In this document: in pieces, positions 1 to 9,635 of the stretch
Numbering within the stretch: position 1 is the first letter of the stretch
Layout: each line of letters begins with the position of its first letter
Assembly: GCA_944322545.1 (NCBI GenBank)
Contig: CALUPF010000010.1
Coordinates: 1-64,000, forward strand
Length of the DNA: 64,000 nt
Direction: 5' to 3'
From: Candidatus Gastranaerophilales bacterium
Lineage (GTDB): Bacteria > Cyanobacteriota > Vampirovibrionia > Gastranaerophilales > Gastranaerophilaceae
Notes under the pieces: model-generated
Databases searched by the model: none
Told to the model about the DNA's origin: nothing
The model's input: only the letters and a program-made list of their open reading frames with translations
Program-made: the position numbers and the translations under genes

Positions 1-634
1 CTTGTTTTTGTGCTGTTTGAGCAGCTGTTTCAGCTTTTGCTTCTGCTTTTTCAGCAGTTTTTTGTACTGTTTGCGAAGTTGTTTCAGCTTTTGCTTCTGC
101 TTTTTCAGCAGCTTTTTGTACTGTTTGAGCAGCTGTTTCAGCTTTTGCTTCTGTTTTGGCTACCACTTCTTGTGCTGTTTGTGCAGCTGTTTCTACTTTT
201 GCTTCTACTTTTTCACCAGCTTCTTGCGCAACTTTTTCAGCTTTTTTAGCTACATCATCCACTTTATCTTTCAATGCATCAACTGCATCATCAGCTTTCG
301 TTTTAACTTCTTCTTTTATATCATTTAAAACATTTGCTGCCACTTTGCCAGCTTTTTTGCTTAACATAGATTTGCCAATAAAAATCCCCATGCCAGCCAA
401 AACAATAGCACCTGCAACATAAGGCAGTTTATGATTTTGGAATGAGTTTTTAATTTTACTTGATTTTTTTTGTTCTCCATCACTAACAGATACAGTCGCT
501 TTAGCCTCTTGGACAACTGTTGTATTAACTTGTGCTGTATTAACACTTGGTTTGGCTGTTGAAACTGCAGCACTAGGAATTTGTTGATTCAATTCTTTTG
601 GAATTGTCAAACTGTTCATCAAACTTACTGGCAT
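1..634 (-). CDS. Single-helix membrane-anchored protein with Ala/Glu/Lys repeats (3' end off window)
   Basis: The reading frame is open from an ATG at 634 to the left edge, so the C-terminus is missing. A strong ribosome site (AGAGAGG) lies 5 bases before the ATG. The first 70 residues are polar and Ser/Thr/Val-rich. They are followed by one hydrophobic helix (LPYVAGAIVLAGMGIFIG, about residues 73-90) and a long Lys/Glu/Ala-rich segment. From about residue 134 that segment becomes an 18-residue repeat of the type TAAQTVQKAAEKAEAKAE. An 18-residue period suits an amphipathic helix or coiled coil. The LPYVA-type helix recurs in the neighbour at 1801-2496, suggesting paralogues. Function unknown; I infer a membrane-anchored filamentous or stalk-like protein. 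Confidence 0.8.
   Translation of the reverse strand, partial: MPVSLMNSLTIPKELNQQIPSAAVSTAKPSVNTAQVNTTVVQEAKATVSVSDGEQKKSSKIKNSFQNHKLPYVAGAIVLAGMGIFIGKSMLSKKAGKVAANVLNDIKEEVKTKADDAVDALKDKVDDVAKKAEKVAQEAGEKVEAKVETAAQTAQEVVAKTEAKAETAAQTVQKAAEKAEAKAETTSQTVQKTAEKAEAKAETAAQTAQKQ
19..234 (-). repeat. 54-bp tandem repeat inside the first gene
   Basis: Four consecutive units start at 19, 73, 127 and 181, an exact 54-base period. The first three are nearly identical and the fourth has diverged (TEAKAE/VEAKVE variants). Each encodes 18 residues of Ala/Glu/Lys/Gln-rich helix. The array probably continues past the left edge. Confidence 0.85.
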
Positions 635-833
635 ATAAACCTCTCTTTTTCTATTTTGTAAGACACAGTACCTCTTTTAGGTTTAAGTTTAAACAAATAT
701 TTTTTTGCTAGTAAAACTAAGAAATAAAAAGAAACAATGCTATATCAGGCTTTTAGGGATTAATATTTTGTAATAATTCAAATATAAATATAAAATTATT
801 GAAAACTTTGCACATGTTTCATAAGATAAAGGC

Positions 834-1751
834 ATGGAAATATTAACAGAATTAAACCACAATCCTAATTTATCAATTTGCTTAGGCTTTTTTGACGGAG
901 TTCATGAAGGACATAAAGTTGTATTAAAAAACGCGGTTAACCTTGCTCATCAAAATGGATTGAAATCAGCCGTTCTAACATTTAAAGAACACCCTCTTTG
1001 CTACCTGCAAAACAGAACTCCTCAATATATTGTTCCAATAGAAGAAAGACTTAATGTCATCGCAAAACAAGGAATTGATTTTGCCTATGTAATTGATTTT
1101 GATGAAAATATAGCTGATTTATTAGCATTAGACTACTTAAAAAATATAATCATAAAAAATTTCTCACCTAAATTCATAACAACAGGATTTAATCATTACT
1201 TTGGTGCTAACAAAAACGGTGATTCAACGTTTCTTAGAGCTTATGAAAAAGAATTTGGTTATAAGTTTTTTGAAATCCCGCCTATAACATACAACAATAC
1301 TTTAATTAGCAGTTCAAAAATAAGACAAATGGTTAAAGATGGAAATCTTGAAAACATACCACATCTTCTTGGTGAAAGCTTTTATATAAAAGGAAGGGTT
1401 ATTACTGGTAACAGAATAGGAAGAACCATATCTTTCCCAACAGCTAACATAAAGTATCCTAAAGACATTATTCGTCCACCTAAAGGAGTATACGTAGCAA
1501 GAGTAAGCTATGATGACTGTGAATTCAATGCTATGGTTAATCTAGGAACAAGACCAACAATAGGACAAAGCCATGGTCTTTTACTCGAAGCACATGTGCT
1601 TGATTTTCAAGATAATCTATATGATAAAGATATAAAAGTTTCTTTCATAAAAAAAGTTAGGGATGAAAGAAAATTTGAATCTTTACCTGATTTAAAATCA
1701 CAACTAGTAAAAGATGAAAAAACTATTCGAGAATTTTTTTCAAATTACTAA
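834..1751 (+). CDS. ribF: Bifunctional riboflavin kinase / FAD synthetase RibF
   Basis: This cytoplasmic enzyme phosphorylates riboflavin to FMN and then adenylylates FMN to FAD. At 305 residues it has the usual family length. The N-terminal nucleotidyltransferase domain shows GFFDGVHEGH at residues 18-27, the GxFDGxHxGH nucleotide-binding motif, and SSSKIR near residue 160. The C-terminal kinase domain begins near residue 180 with GRVITGNRIGRTISFPTANI, the riboflavin kinase signature. The ribosome site before the ATG is weak (AAAGG). The gene stands alone between two divergent or convergent membrane-protein genes, but ribH lies 1.2 kb downstream. No FMN riboswitch is visible upstream. Confidence 0.97.
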   Translation: MEILTELNHNPNLSICLGFFDGVHEGHKVVLKNAVNLAHQNGLKSAVLTFKEHPLCYLQNRTPQYIVPIEERLNVIAKQGIDFAYVIDFDENIADLLALDYLKNIIIKNFSPKFITTGFNHYFGANKNGDSTFLRAYEKEFGYKFFEIPPITYNNTLISSSKIRQMVKDGNLENIPHLLGESFYIKGRVITGNRIGRTISFPTANIKYPKDIIRPPKGVYVARVSYDDCEFNAMVNLGTRPTIGQSHGLLLEAHVLDFQDNLYDKDIKVSFIKKVRDERKFESLPDLKSQLVKDEKTIREFFSNY

Positions 1752-1781
1752 AAAGCTGACTGTAAAAACAATCAGCTTTTT
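1751..1781. terminator. Bidirectional Rho-independent terminator, ribF / 1801 gene
   Basis: A 9-bp stem AAAAGCTGA / TCAGCTTTT (1751-1759 with 1772-1780) has A and T runs on the two sides. It sits between the convergent 3' ends of ribF and the gene at 1801-2496, so it can act in both directions. Confidence 0.85.
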
Positions 1782-1800
1782 GATGAATAAAAAGATTTGC

Positions 1801-2496
1801 TTATTTTCTTTTTGTCCTAATCATTTCTAAAACATCATTTACAAATTTAGATTTTGACATACCTTGCTCTTTTTTTGCAGAACTTAAAGAAGCAAGATCT
1901 TTAGAAAATAAACTCAACCTCAATGTCGAATCTTTATCAGGCATTTCTGAATATACCTGAACTAAAGCATCACTTTCATTTTTCAACCTATTCATAATTT
2001 TATCAAATATGTTTAAACCTTGTTGAGGCTTAGATCTATCATAGGCCTTTTTATATGACTCTTCAATCATATCAGCTGCTTCATACAAATAATTTGGCCT
2101 TGTTTTATCTTTCGCTCTCAACAAAGCAGCCGCATCCATACCTTCTAAACGAATAATATCTCCGGAAGAATTTTCCTGTATTATACGGTTAATTTCAGGG
2201 AAGGAATCATTTTTAACCTTTTTTATCTTATTTAAAATATTTTTATGCTCAGGGTTAATAAATTTATCCGCTAATTCTTTGATAAATTTTTTAACCTGTG
2301 GATAATTTCTGTGCAACAAATATCCACCTATTGCAAGAACTGCTATACCAGCTGCAACATAGGGTAGTTTATTATTTTCTGAAGTAACTAGATTTGAAGA
2401 AAAAGAAGTATTTGATGCAGAGTTTTGATTTCCTGACATACTAACTTTTTTTGACACACTCGCATTAGAAAATGCTTTAACTGCAGTAATAGACAT
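1801..2496 (-). CDS. Single-helix membrane protein of unknown function
   Basis: The protein has 231 residues. I chose the ATG at 2496 because GAGGAGA lies 4 bases before it; an upstream in-frame ATG at 2529 has no ribosome site. A Ser/Asn-rich N-terminus of about 45 residues precedes one hydrophobic helix (KLPYVAAGIAVLAIGGYLL). A charged, largely helical domain of about 165 residues follows. The N-terminal layout and the LPYVA helix match the partial gene at the left edge, so the two are probably members of one lineage-specific family with different C-terminal domains. I recognise no catalytic motif. The helix may be a membrane anchor, with the C-terminal part in the cytoplasm or outside; the orientation cannot be decided. 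Confidence 0.85.
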   Translation of the reverse strand: MSITAVKAFSNASVSKKVSMSGNQNSASNTSFSSNLVTSENNKLPYVAAGIAVLAIGGYLLHRNYPQVKKFIKELADKFINPEHKNILNKIKKVKNDSFPEINRIIQENSSGDIIRLEGMDAAALLRAKDKTRPNYLYEAADMIEESYKKAYDRSKPQQGLNIFDKIMNRLKNESDALVQVYSEMPDKDSTLRLSLFSKDLASLSSAKKEQGMSKSKFVNDVLEMIRTKRK

Positions 2497-2923
2497 AATC
2501 TCTCCTCGAATATATTTTATAGTGACCATTAAACACTTTGCACAATTATATTAAATGACAAAACGAAAAAATTAGCCAGCATCTGACACAAAAAAGCTGC
2601 ACAGCTACGCCACTCAAGCTTTTGATATAATTCATTTTTCTTAACAATTAAAGCATACGAGTAACGCAAAATATCAAAATACAATAAACAAAAGAAATAT
2701 AAGCAGCACTAAAAATAAATCTAGAATTTTTCTTTATATAAGACATTATAAACAAACTCTCCATTCCTCTGTATTTCAAAATGATTTTGACTCAACAATA
2801 AAAATAAAAAAATTACCCAAATAGAAACAAGTAGGCTAAATTTGTAAAAAAGAGGTAACAATAGTTTTAAACAAATATTTTATATTGTAAAATTAAACTA
2901 AGATTACATTTTAGGAGAAAAAT
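2497..2923. other. Long AT-rich intergenic region before ribH
   Basis: This stretch of about 430 bases carries no supported gene. It holds a 7-bp stem AAAAGCT / AGCTTTT (2592-2598 with 2617-2623) whose T run reads on the minus strand, so it looks like a terminator for an unseen minus-strand transcript. It also holds an AAACAAATATTTT element (2869-2881) resembling one upstream of ribF. No FMN riboswitch core is visible. Confidence 0.5.
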
Positions 2924-3388
2924 ATGGCAAATATAATACAAGGTAATTACACAACTAGTTCTGAAAAATTCTGTATCGTAATATCAAGATTTAATGAATT
3001 TATTGGATCAAAACTATTGTCAGGTGCGATAGATGAACTTGTTCGTCATGGCGTTGATGAAAAAACAATTGACGTAATATGGACACCAGGAGCTTTTGAA
3101 ATACCTTTGATTGCTAAAAAAGCAGCACAATCAAAAAAATATGACGCAATTATTACACTAGGCGCTGTGATAAAAGGATCAACTGGTCACTATGATTTTG
3201 TTGCAGCAGAAGTTTCAAAAGGAATTGCGCATGTTTCACTAGAAACAGGAATACCTGTAATATTTGGTGTTTTAACAACAGACAATTTAGAACAAGCTAT
3301 TGAAAGAGCTGGAACTAAAGCAGGAAACAAAGGTTCAGAAGCTGCAAAAACAGCAATAGAGATGGCGAACTTGACAAAACAACTCTAA
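2924..3388 (+). CDS. ribH: 6,7-dimethyl-8-ribityllumazine synthase RibH
   Basis: RibH condenses 5-amino-6-ribitylaminouracil with 3,4-dihydroxybutanone phosphate to give the riboflavin precursor lumazine. Family members assemble into pentamers or 60-mer shells. The 154 residues are full length. Visible motifs are RFN at 22-24, PGAFEIP at 55-61, [14 protein letters not shown] with the catalytic His at 89, and [17 protein letters not shown] near the C-terminus. A good ribosome site (AGGAG) precedes the ATG. The other riboflavin synthesis genes (ribA/B, ribD, ribE) are not in the window, so the pathway genes are dispersed. Confidence 0.97.
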   Translation: MANIIQGNYTTSSEKFCIVISRFNEFIGSKLLSGAIDELVRHGVDEKTIDVIWTPGAFEIPLIAKKAAQSKKYDAIITLGAVIKGSTGHYDFVAAEVSKGIAHVSLETGIPVIFGVLTTDNLEQAIERAGTKAGNKGSEAAKTAIEMANLTKQL

Positions 3389-3431
3389 ATCTATACGATA
3401 AACCCTTGTAAGATAGTATAGGAGTTTACGT

Positions 3432-4064
3432 ATGAGTTTAGATTTTACAAAAGCATTGAAAGCACCAATATCTACAGATGGGTGGATTGGAAAGATACTT
3501 GTTGGTGGCATTTTGTTGTGCATTCCAATAGTGAATCTTATCGTTTTTGGTTACATAATAAAATATTTAACACAAGTTATTAACAAAGATGAAAGATTAC
3601 CTGAATTTTCTAATATAGGAAATTTATTTGTGACAGGATTGAAAGCAGCAATAGGATCAATTCTGTTAAGTATCCCAATGATTCTTATTACAGTTATTAT
3701 ATCAATACTTTCAGACGGCTTTTCATCAGCAACAACACTTATCATATACTTACTTGAAATAATATATGGACTCATTTCTTTAATTATGATTAGCAACTTT
3801 GCAATAGATCACAAAATACTATCAATGATTGGCTTTAATAGGGCAGCTTTATTAGTAAAAGACAATTCTAGTTTAGTTCCATTTATTTTGTATTTGATAA
3901 TTCTTAACATATTATATGGAGTTATTTTGACAGTTTGTGCTGTTACTATAATTGGAATAATTCTTGTACCATTTGGTGCTTTGGCAATGTTCCTTTCTTT
4001 ATACAATCTTGTTGGTCAGTTTATACAAAATGCACCACATTTAGAAGAAGCAAAATCATTATAA
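3432..4064 (+). CDS. DUF4013-type integral membrane protein
   Basis: This 210-residue protein has about five hydrophobic segments (roughly 22-46, 68-94, 100-122, 145-168 and 172-198). The loop after the first helix has the GYxIKxLxxVINxDERLPEF pattern typical of DUF4013 membrane proteins, whose function is unknown. AGGAG lies 7 bases before the ATG. The next gene encodes a second protein of the same type, so the pair probably arose by duplication and may form a complex. No signal peptide or catalytic motif was seen. Confidence 0.85.
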   Translation: MSLDFTKALKAPISTDGWIGKILVGGILLCIPIVNLIVFGYIIKYLTQVINKDERLPEFSNIGNLFVTGLKAAIGSILLSIPMILITVIISILSDGFSSATTLIIYLLEIIYGLISLIMISNFAIDHKILSMIGFNRAALLVKDNSSLVPFILYLIILNILYGVILTVCAVTIIGIILVPFGALAMFLSLYNLVGQFIQNAPHLEEAKSL

Positions 4065-4092
4065 ATATAAAAATAATTCAAGAAAAAATCAC

Positions 4093-4139
4093 AACACACT
4101 ATCATTTTTCGCAAAAAAGTGCTACAATGATAGTGTGTT
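4093..4139 (+). promoter_or_regulatory. 13-bp perfect inverted repeat around an extended -10 promoter
   Basis: Arms AACACACTATCAT (4093-4105) and ATGATAGTGTGTT (4127-4139) are exact reverse complements around a 21-base centre. The centre ends in GTGCTACAAT, an extended -10 element (TGnTACAAT). The right arm overlaps the -10 and the start region. This could be a repressor operator for the 4164 gene, or a hairpin ending the 3432 transcript, although it lacks a clean T tract. Confidence 0.55.
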
Positions 4140-4163
4140 TATTATTTAGTCTGGAGCGTGCTA

Positions 4164-4913
4164 ATGGGTATTAGTCTGAAACAGGCATTCATGTTCGTGC
4201 CAAATGATTCTCAATGGTTAAGAAAAATTTTTATTGGAGGTTTATTACTATTTTTCCCAGCATTTATATATGTTTTTCCAGGGATAAAAAAACTTCTTTT
4301 TAACCCAGTTAACTACTATTGGATTAGTATCTTTGCTATATTTGCTCTAACAATATTCCTTGCTGTAAGCGGTTACTTTTTCAAAGCAGTTCATAATAGA
4401 ATTGTCCATTCAAAAGAAGGTTTACCGGAATGGAAATATTTTAGCTACTACGTTTATGTTGGACTAAAATCATACGTTGGCGGATTTTTATTCTCACTTC
4501 CTTTTTTAGCATTATTTTTACTTTTGGCTATTACAGCCCCAATGACCGCATCAATTGAACTTATTCCATTTATAATAGCCGGTGCAATTTTGCATGTTTT
4601 ATATACAGCTTTTTATATAATGATGGCAATAAACTTCTCTCTTGATTTCAAAATAACATCTTTCTTCAATGTCGAAAAAGCATTTGAATTTATAAAAGGC
4701 AATGTTTTAAATTACGTTTTATTAGTATTTTATTGTTTATTATTAGCAATGATAAATATAGTTGTAAACGCAATTTTAATAAACGGACAAATTTTCTCAC
4801 TATTCATTCCGTTTGTAACTTTCTATGTATATCTTGTTTACACTGATTTGTTTGCACAATTTGCCTTAAATAAACCGGAGATAGAGTGTCATGAGCAAAA
4901 ATGTTTCATCTAA
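4164..4913 (+). CDS. Second DUF4013-type integral membrane protein
   Basis: I chose the ATG at 4164 because GGAG at 4153-4156 is 7 bases upstream. A GTG at 4158, in the same frame, is only 1 base from that site. The 249-residue product is strongly hydrophobic, with five or six membrane segments. It shares with its upstream neighbour the start, first hydrophobic segments and the charged loop pattern KExLPEWKYF. It is DUF4013-like and of unknown function. The gene may be transcribed from the promoter embedded in the inverted repeat just upstream. Confidence 0.85.
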   Translation: MGISLKQAFMFVPNDSQWLRKIFIGGLLLFFPAFIYVFPGIKKLLFNPVNYYWISIFAIFALTIFLAVSGYFFKAVHNRIVHSKEGLPEWKYFSYYVYVGLKSYVGGFLFSLPFLALFLLLAITAPMTASIELIPFIIAGAILHVLYTAFYIMMAINFSLDFKITSFFNVEKAFEFIKGNVLNYVLLVFYCLLLAMINIVVNAILINGQIFSLFIPFVTFYVYLVYTDLFAQFALNKPEIECHEQKCFI

Positions 4914-4995
4914 ACTAAAAAGAAAAAAATTCTTTCACTTTCCATTTTCACTTCACTTAATGGATTATTGGGCAAAATTTATGATATTTTGCTAA
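4891..4995 (+). CDS. Possible small basic ORF overlapping the DUF4013 gene
   Basis: An ATG at 4891, inside the end of the preceding gene, opens a 34-codon frame. The product starts MSKNVSSKLKRKK and is Phe/His-rich afterwards. GGAG lies 10 bases upstream and the frame ends one base before the convergent cupin gene. The overlap of 23 bases would allow translational coupling. It may equally be a chance frame or the remnant of a longer gene. Confidence 0.22.
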   Translation: MSKNVSSKLKRKKFFHFPFSLHLMDYWAKFMIFC

Positions 4996-5301
4996 CTACA
5001 TCCTAAAAGAAAGAAATTTTGTGTTTTCAATAATTTTAAGAGTATAAGCAGTTTGCTTTGGAACGATAAGAAGCTGACCTTCTGTTAGGTTGAAAGTTTT
5101 ATCGTCTAAAACGATGTCCATTTTGCCTTCAATTATATAAAACCCAACTTCTTGTGAACTAATTTGAGCAGGAATTTCTTGATTATGACATATTGCAAAC
5201 ATCCCCAAAGACTTAGAACCTTCATTAATTAGATATCTATTATCAAAACCATCTTTTCTGAATTGGATCTCTTCTTTTGGGGTGATTATTTTTTTTAGCA
5301 T
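4996..5301 (-). CDS. Small cupin-fold protein
   Basis: The product has 101 residues. Two adjacent ATGs exist (5304 and 5301); the second is better spaced (6 bases) from AAGGAG. The sequence has the alternating strand pattern of a single cupin barrel, with GFYIIEGKMDIVLDDKTFNL followed by EGQLLIVPKQTAYTL. These correspond to the two conserved cupin motifs. The metal-binding His residues of motif 1 are replaced (QISSQE), so a typical mononuclear metal site is unlikely. It may be a ligand-binding or structural cupin. Function unknown. Confidence 0.8.
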   Translation of the reverse strand: MLKKIITPKEEIQFRKDGFDNRYLINEGSKSLGMFAICHNQEIPAQISSQEVGFYIIEGKMDIVLDDKTFNLTEGQLLIVPKQTAYTLKIIENTKFLSFRM

Positions 5302-5465
5302 CATTGACTCCTTTTATATGTGATTTTCACCACATTTGTTAACTTTTTCAATGCCCTTTTAGGCTAATGCTAAAAATTTATAAAATTATGTTTCGGTATA
5401 TTAAAATTAGCTGTATAAAAACTCATGTTTAAATATAATATTAGTAAAGAATATGGAAGGTATAA

Positions 5466-6830
5466 GTGGCAAATAGTATAATGAAAACAACTGATGGCAA
5501 AATTCAAAAATTGCCTCCTCAAAATATAGACGCTGAAGAAGCGATTCTTGGTGCTGTTTTGACAAACCCTGTATCCTTGAACAAGGTTGTTGATTTGATT
5601 AAACCGGAAAGCTTTTATAAACCAGCAAACAAAGTTATTTTTGATGCTATTTTGTACCTATTTGGAAAAAACCAAGCAATCGATATTGTAACTGTTTCTG
5701 AACGACTTAATGAAACCGACAAACTAGAACTTGTAGGCGGTAGAGCTTATATAAATGATCTTGCTTTGAATGTTGTAACAACTGCAAACGTTGAATATTA
5801 CGCAAAAATAGTCCAAGAAAAAGCAATAAAAAGAGAATTAATAAATGCAGGCTCTGAAATTGTTTCTATGGCTTATGATAATTACTCGACAGAAGCAACC
5901 TTAGACAACGCTGAAAAATTAATATTCAATATAGCTCAACAAAAAACATCAACAGATTTGGTCCATGTTAAAGATTTGGTTCTATCTAGCTATGAACAAA
6001 TCGAATATAGATACAACCACAGAGGTGAGACAATTGGAGTTCCTACAGGATTTTATGACTTGGATGGAATGACATCAGGACTTCAAAAATCCGACTTAAT
6101 TATTCTAGCAGCACGTCCTTCTATGGGGAAAACAGCTTTTGCATTAAATATTGCTCAAAATGTCGGACTAAGAGCTAAAAAGGGTGTAGCAATCTTTTCT
6201 TTAGAGATGCCTAAAGAACAACTGGTTCAACGTATGCTATGTTCTGAAGCAGAAGTTGATTCACAAAGACTCAAAACAGGGAATATGCAAGCTCAAGATT
6301 GGGAAAAACTAACAACAGCTATGAACCTTTTTGCTGATGCACCAATTTACATAGATGATACAGCAGGTGCGACAGTAATGGATTTAAGAGCAAAATGCAG
6401 ACGTCTTGCAATGGAAGAAAAAGAACTAGGCTTAATTGTTATTGACTACCTTCAATTAATGGAAGGTTCAGGCAGCAGTGACGACAGAAACCAACAAATT
6501 TCCGGAATATCAAGAGGCCTAAAAGGTCTAGCAAGAGAACTTGGAGTTCCTGTCATAGCACTTTCTCAGCTATCACGTGCCGTTGAACAGCGTTCAGATA
6601 AAAAACCAATGCTTTCAGACTTGAGAGAATCTGGCGCAATTGAGCAAGACGCAGACTTAGTTATGTTCATTTACAGAGATGAATACTACAACGGAGAAAG
6701 TAGTGAAACAAGAGGTATAGCAGAGATTATTCTAGCAAAACACAGAAATGGCCCTGTTGGAAGTGTTGAACTGTTATTCCAAAACAATATTACAAAGTTC
6801 AAAAATAAAGCTAAAACAGCAGTATTTTAA
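5466..6830 (+). CDS. dnaB: Replicative DNA helicase DnaB
   Basis: DnaB is the hexameric 5'-3' helicase at the replication fork, which binds DnaG primase. The 454 residues are full length. The start is a GTG with GGAAGG 5 bases upstream. The N-terminal domain begins with LPPQNIDAEEAILGAVL. The RecA-like domain has Walker A RPSMGKTA near 216-223, Walker B LIVIDYLQLM, then SQLSRAVEQR and LSDLRESGAIEQDAD, all typical of the family. No intein is present. The neighbours are not replication genes. Confidence 0.98.
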   Translation: MANSIMKTTDGKIQKLPPQNIDAEEAILGAVLTNPVSLNKVVDLIKPESFYKPANKVIFDAILYLFGKNQAIDIVTVSERLNETDKLELVGGRAYINDLALNVVTTANVEYYAKIVQEKAIKRELINAGSEIVSMAYDNYSTEATLDNAEKLIFNIAQQKTSTDLVHVKDLVLSSYEQIEYRYNHRGETIGVPTGFYDLDGMTSGLQKSDLIILAARPSMGKTAFALNIAQNVGLRAKKGVAIFSLEMPKEQLVQRMLCSEAEVDSQRLKTGNMQAQDWEKLTTAMNLFADAPIYIDDTAGATVMDLRAKCRRLAMEEKELGLIVIDYLQLMEGSGSSDDRNQQISGISRGLKGLARELGVPVIALSQLSRAVEQRSDKKPMLSDLRESGAIEQDADLVMFIYRDEYYNGESSETRGIAEIILAKHRNGPVGSVELLFQNNITKFKNKAKTAVF

Positions 6831-6862
6831 TAGTTAACTATTGTAAAACATTTTCAAATAGA

Positions 6863-6899
6863 CGCAATTTTTATTCTTTACAAACATTGTAAAATTGCG
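6863..6899 (+). promoter_or_regulatory. Nested hairpin/dyad after dnaB
   Basis: CGCAATTTT (6863-6871) pairs exactly with AAAATTGCG (6891-6899). Inside lies the dyad TTTACAAACATTGTAAA (6877-6893). There is no T tract (AATAAAAAGG follows), so it is a weak candidate as a terminator for dnaB. It could be an operator or a 5' structure of the next gene, whose ribosome site follows directly. Confidence 0.4.
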
Positions 6900-6917
6900 A
6901 ATAAAAAGGAAATTACA

Positions 6918-7481
6918 ATGGAACTAACACCTAACAAATCTTTTCTAAATACAATTAGATATGGTATGTGGGGATACGACTCATATACAACTCCTACTGG
7001 TACAACAATTTGGGCTAAAAAAGGTCAAGGAAAATTTGAAGTCAACGACAAAGATGTGGTTATAATCACAGGTGCTAAAGATGTTTGTGTCAAAGGAACA
7101 AACGAAGATGATAAAATATATATAAAAGATTCAAAAGTGTTACATATTACCCCAAAAGGCGGAAATAATGAAATATTTTTAGATAATTGCAAATATTATT
7201 ACAACAAGTTTTGGGGAACTGGTAGCACAATCAAAACAGGTACAGCGTTCAGTACAAAAAAAGGAAGCGATGTTATCAAAATCAATGGAAATTTTGAAGG
7301 AAGAATACTTGCCCAACAAGGTGCTGGACGGGGATATGGTGATGACAAAAAAGCACATAAAGACACCATTTTAATCAATGGAAACAACAATGGTTATATC
7401 AACATTGATACTCACGACAAAGTTGCAATAAAAGGCAAAGAAAAAGGCAGAATTGTCAATAATACAACCTACTATATTTAA
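6918..7481 (+). CDS. Beta-strand-rich (solenoid-like) protein of unknown function
   Basis: This 187-residue protein is Gly/Asn/Asp/Lys-rich. It has recurring short strands of the form I-x-I-x-G/D (DDKIYIKDSKVLHITPKG, SDVIKINGNFEGRIL, KDTILINGNNNGYINID). This resembles a parallel beta-solenoid, distantly like RTX or filamentous-adhesin repeats, but canonical GGxGxDxUx calcium nonapeptides are absent. No signal peptide or hydrophobic helix is seen. AAAAAGGAAA precedes the ATG and a strong terminator follows. I do not recognise the family. Confidence 0.75.
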   Translation: MELTPNKSFLNTIRYGMWGYDSYTTPTGTTIWAKKGQGKFEVNDKDVVIITGAKDVCVKGTNEDDKIYIKDSKVLHITPKGGNNEIFLDNCKYYYNKFWGTGSTIKTGTAFSTKKGSDVIKINGNFEGRILAQQGAGRGYGDDKKAHKDTILINGNNNGYINIDTHDKVAIKGKEKGRIVNNTTYYI

Positions 7482-7499
7482 AAAATTCAATACAAAAAC

Positions 7500-7528
7500 A
7501 AAAAGCCCTCAATATTTGAGGGCTTTTT
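7500..7528. terminator. Bidirectional terminator, 6918 gene / dnaK
   Basis: A 13-bp perfect stem AAAAAGCCCTCAA / TTGAGGGCTTTTT with a 3-base loop lies between the convergent ends of the 6918 gene and dnaK. T runs occur on both strands. Confidence 0.95.
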
Positions 7529-7556
7529 GAATGAAATAATTATATTAACTAAATAA

Positions 7557-9401
<1,845 letters not shown>

Positions 9402-9450
9402 TTATCTCTCCTTTGATTATTAAAATCATGACCTATTTTTTCATACTTAT

Positions 9451-9460
9451 TTTATACCAC
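9451..9460 (-). promoter_or_regulatory. Extended -10 promoter of dnaK
   Basis: On the minus strand GTGGTATAAA (TGnTATAAA) lies about 55 bases before the dnaK start. I see no good -35, as expected for an extended -10 promoter. Confidence 0.5.
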
Positions 9461-9635
9461 TGAATTTTTTGAAAAATAAAAAAATAAACAAAAAATTAAT
9501 ATTTCAAAATCAAATGAAAAATATTACAAATTATTAACATTCTGATTTATAAAATAAGCAATTTTTATATACAAAATGTTTTTATATAAACAAGGGATAA
9601 AAGAGATTTATTTTTTTTTCGGGAAAGAGGAACAT

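Noticed and set aside
1-108. Plus-strand Leu/Phe/Cys-rich frames at the left edge
   Set aside because: They are antisense readings of the Ala/Glu/Lys repeat of the minus-strand gene.
2497-2923. FMN riboswitch upstream of ribH
   Set aside because: None of the conserved core segments could be found; the region is plain AT-rich DNA with one weak hairpin.
5305-5465. Replication origin near dnaB
   Set aside because: AT-rich, but I found no cluster of DnaA boxes (TTATCCACA-like) and no dnaA or dnaN gene.
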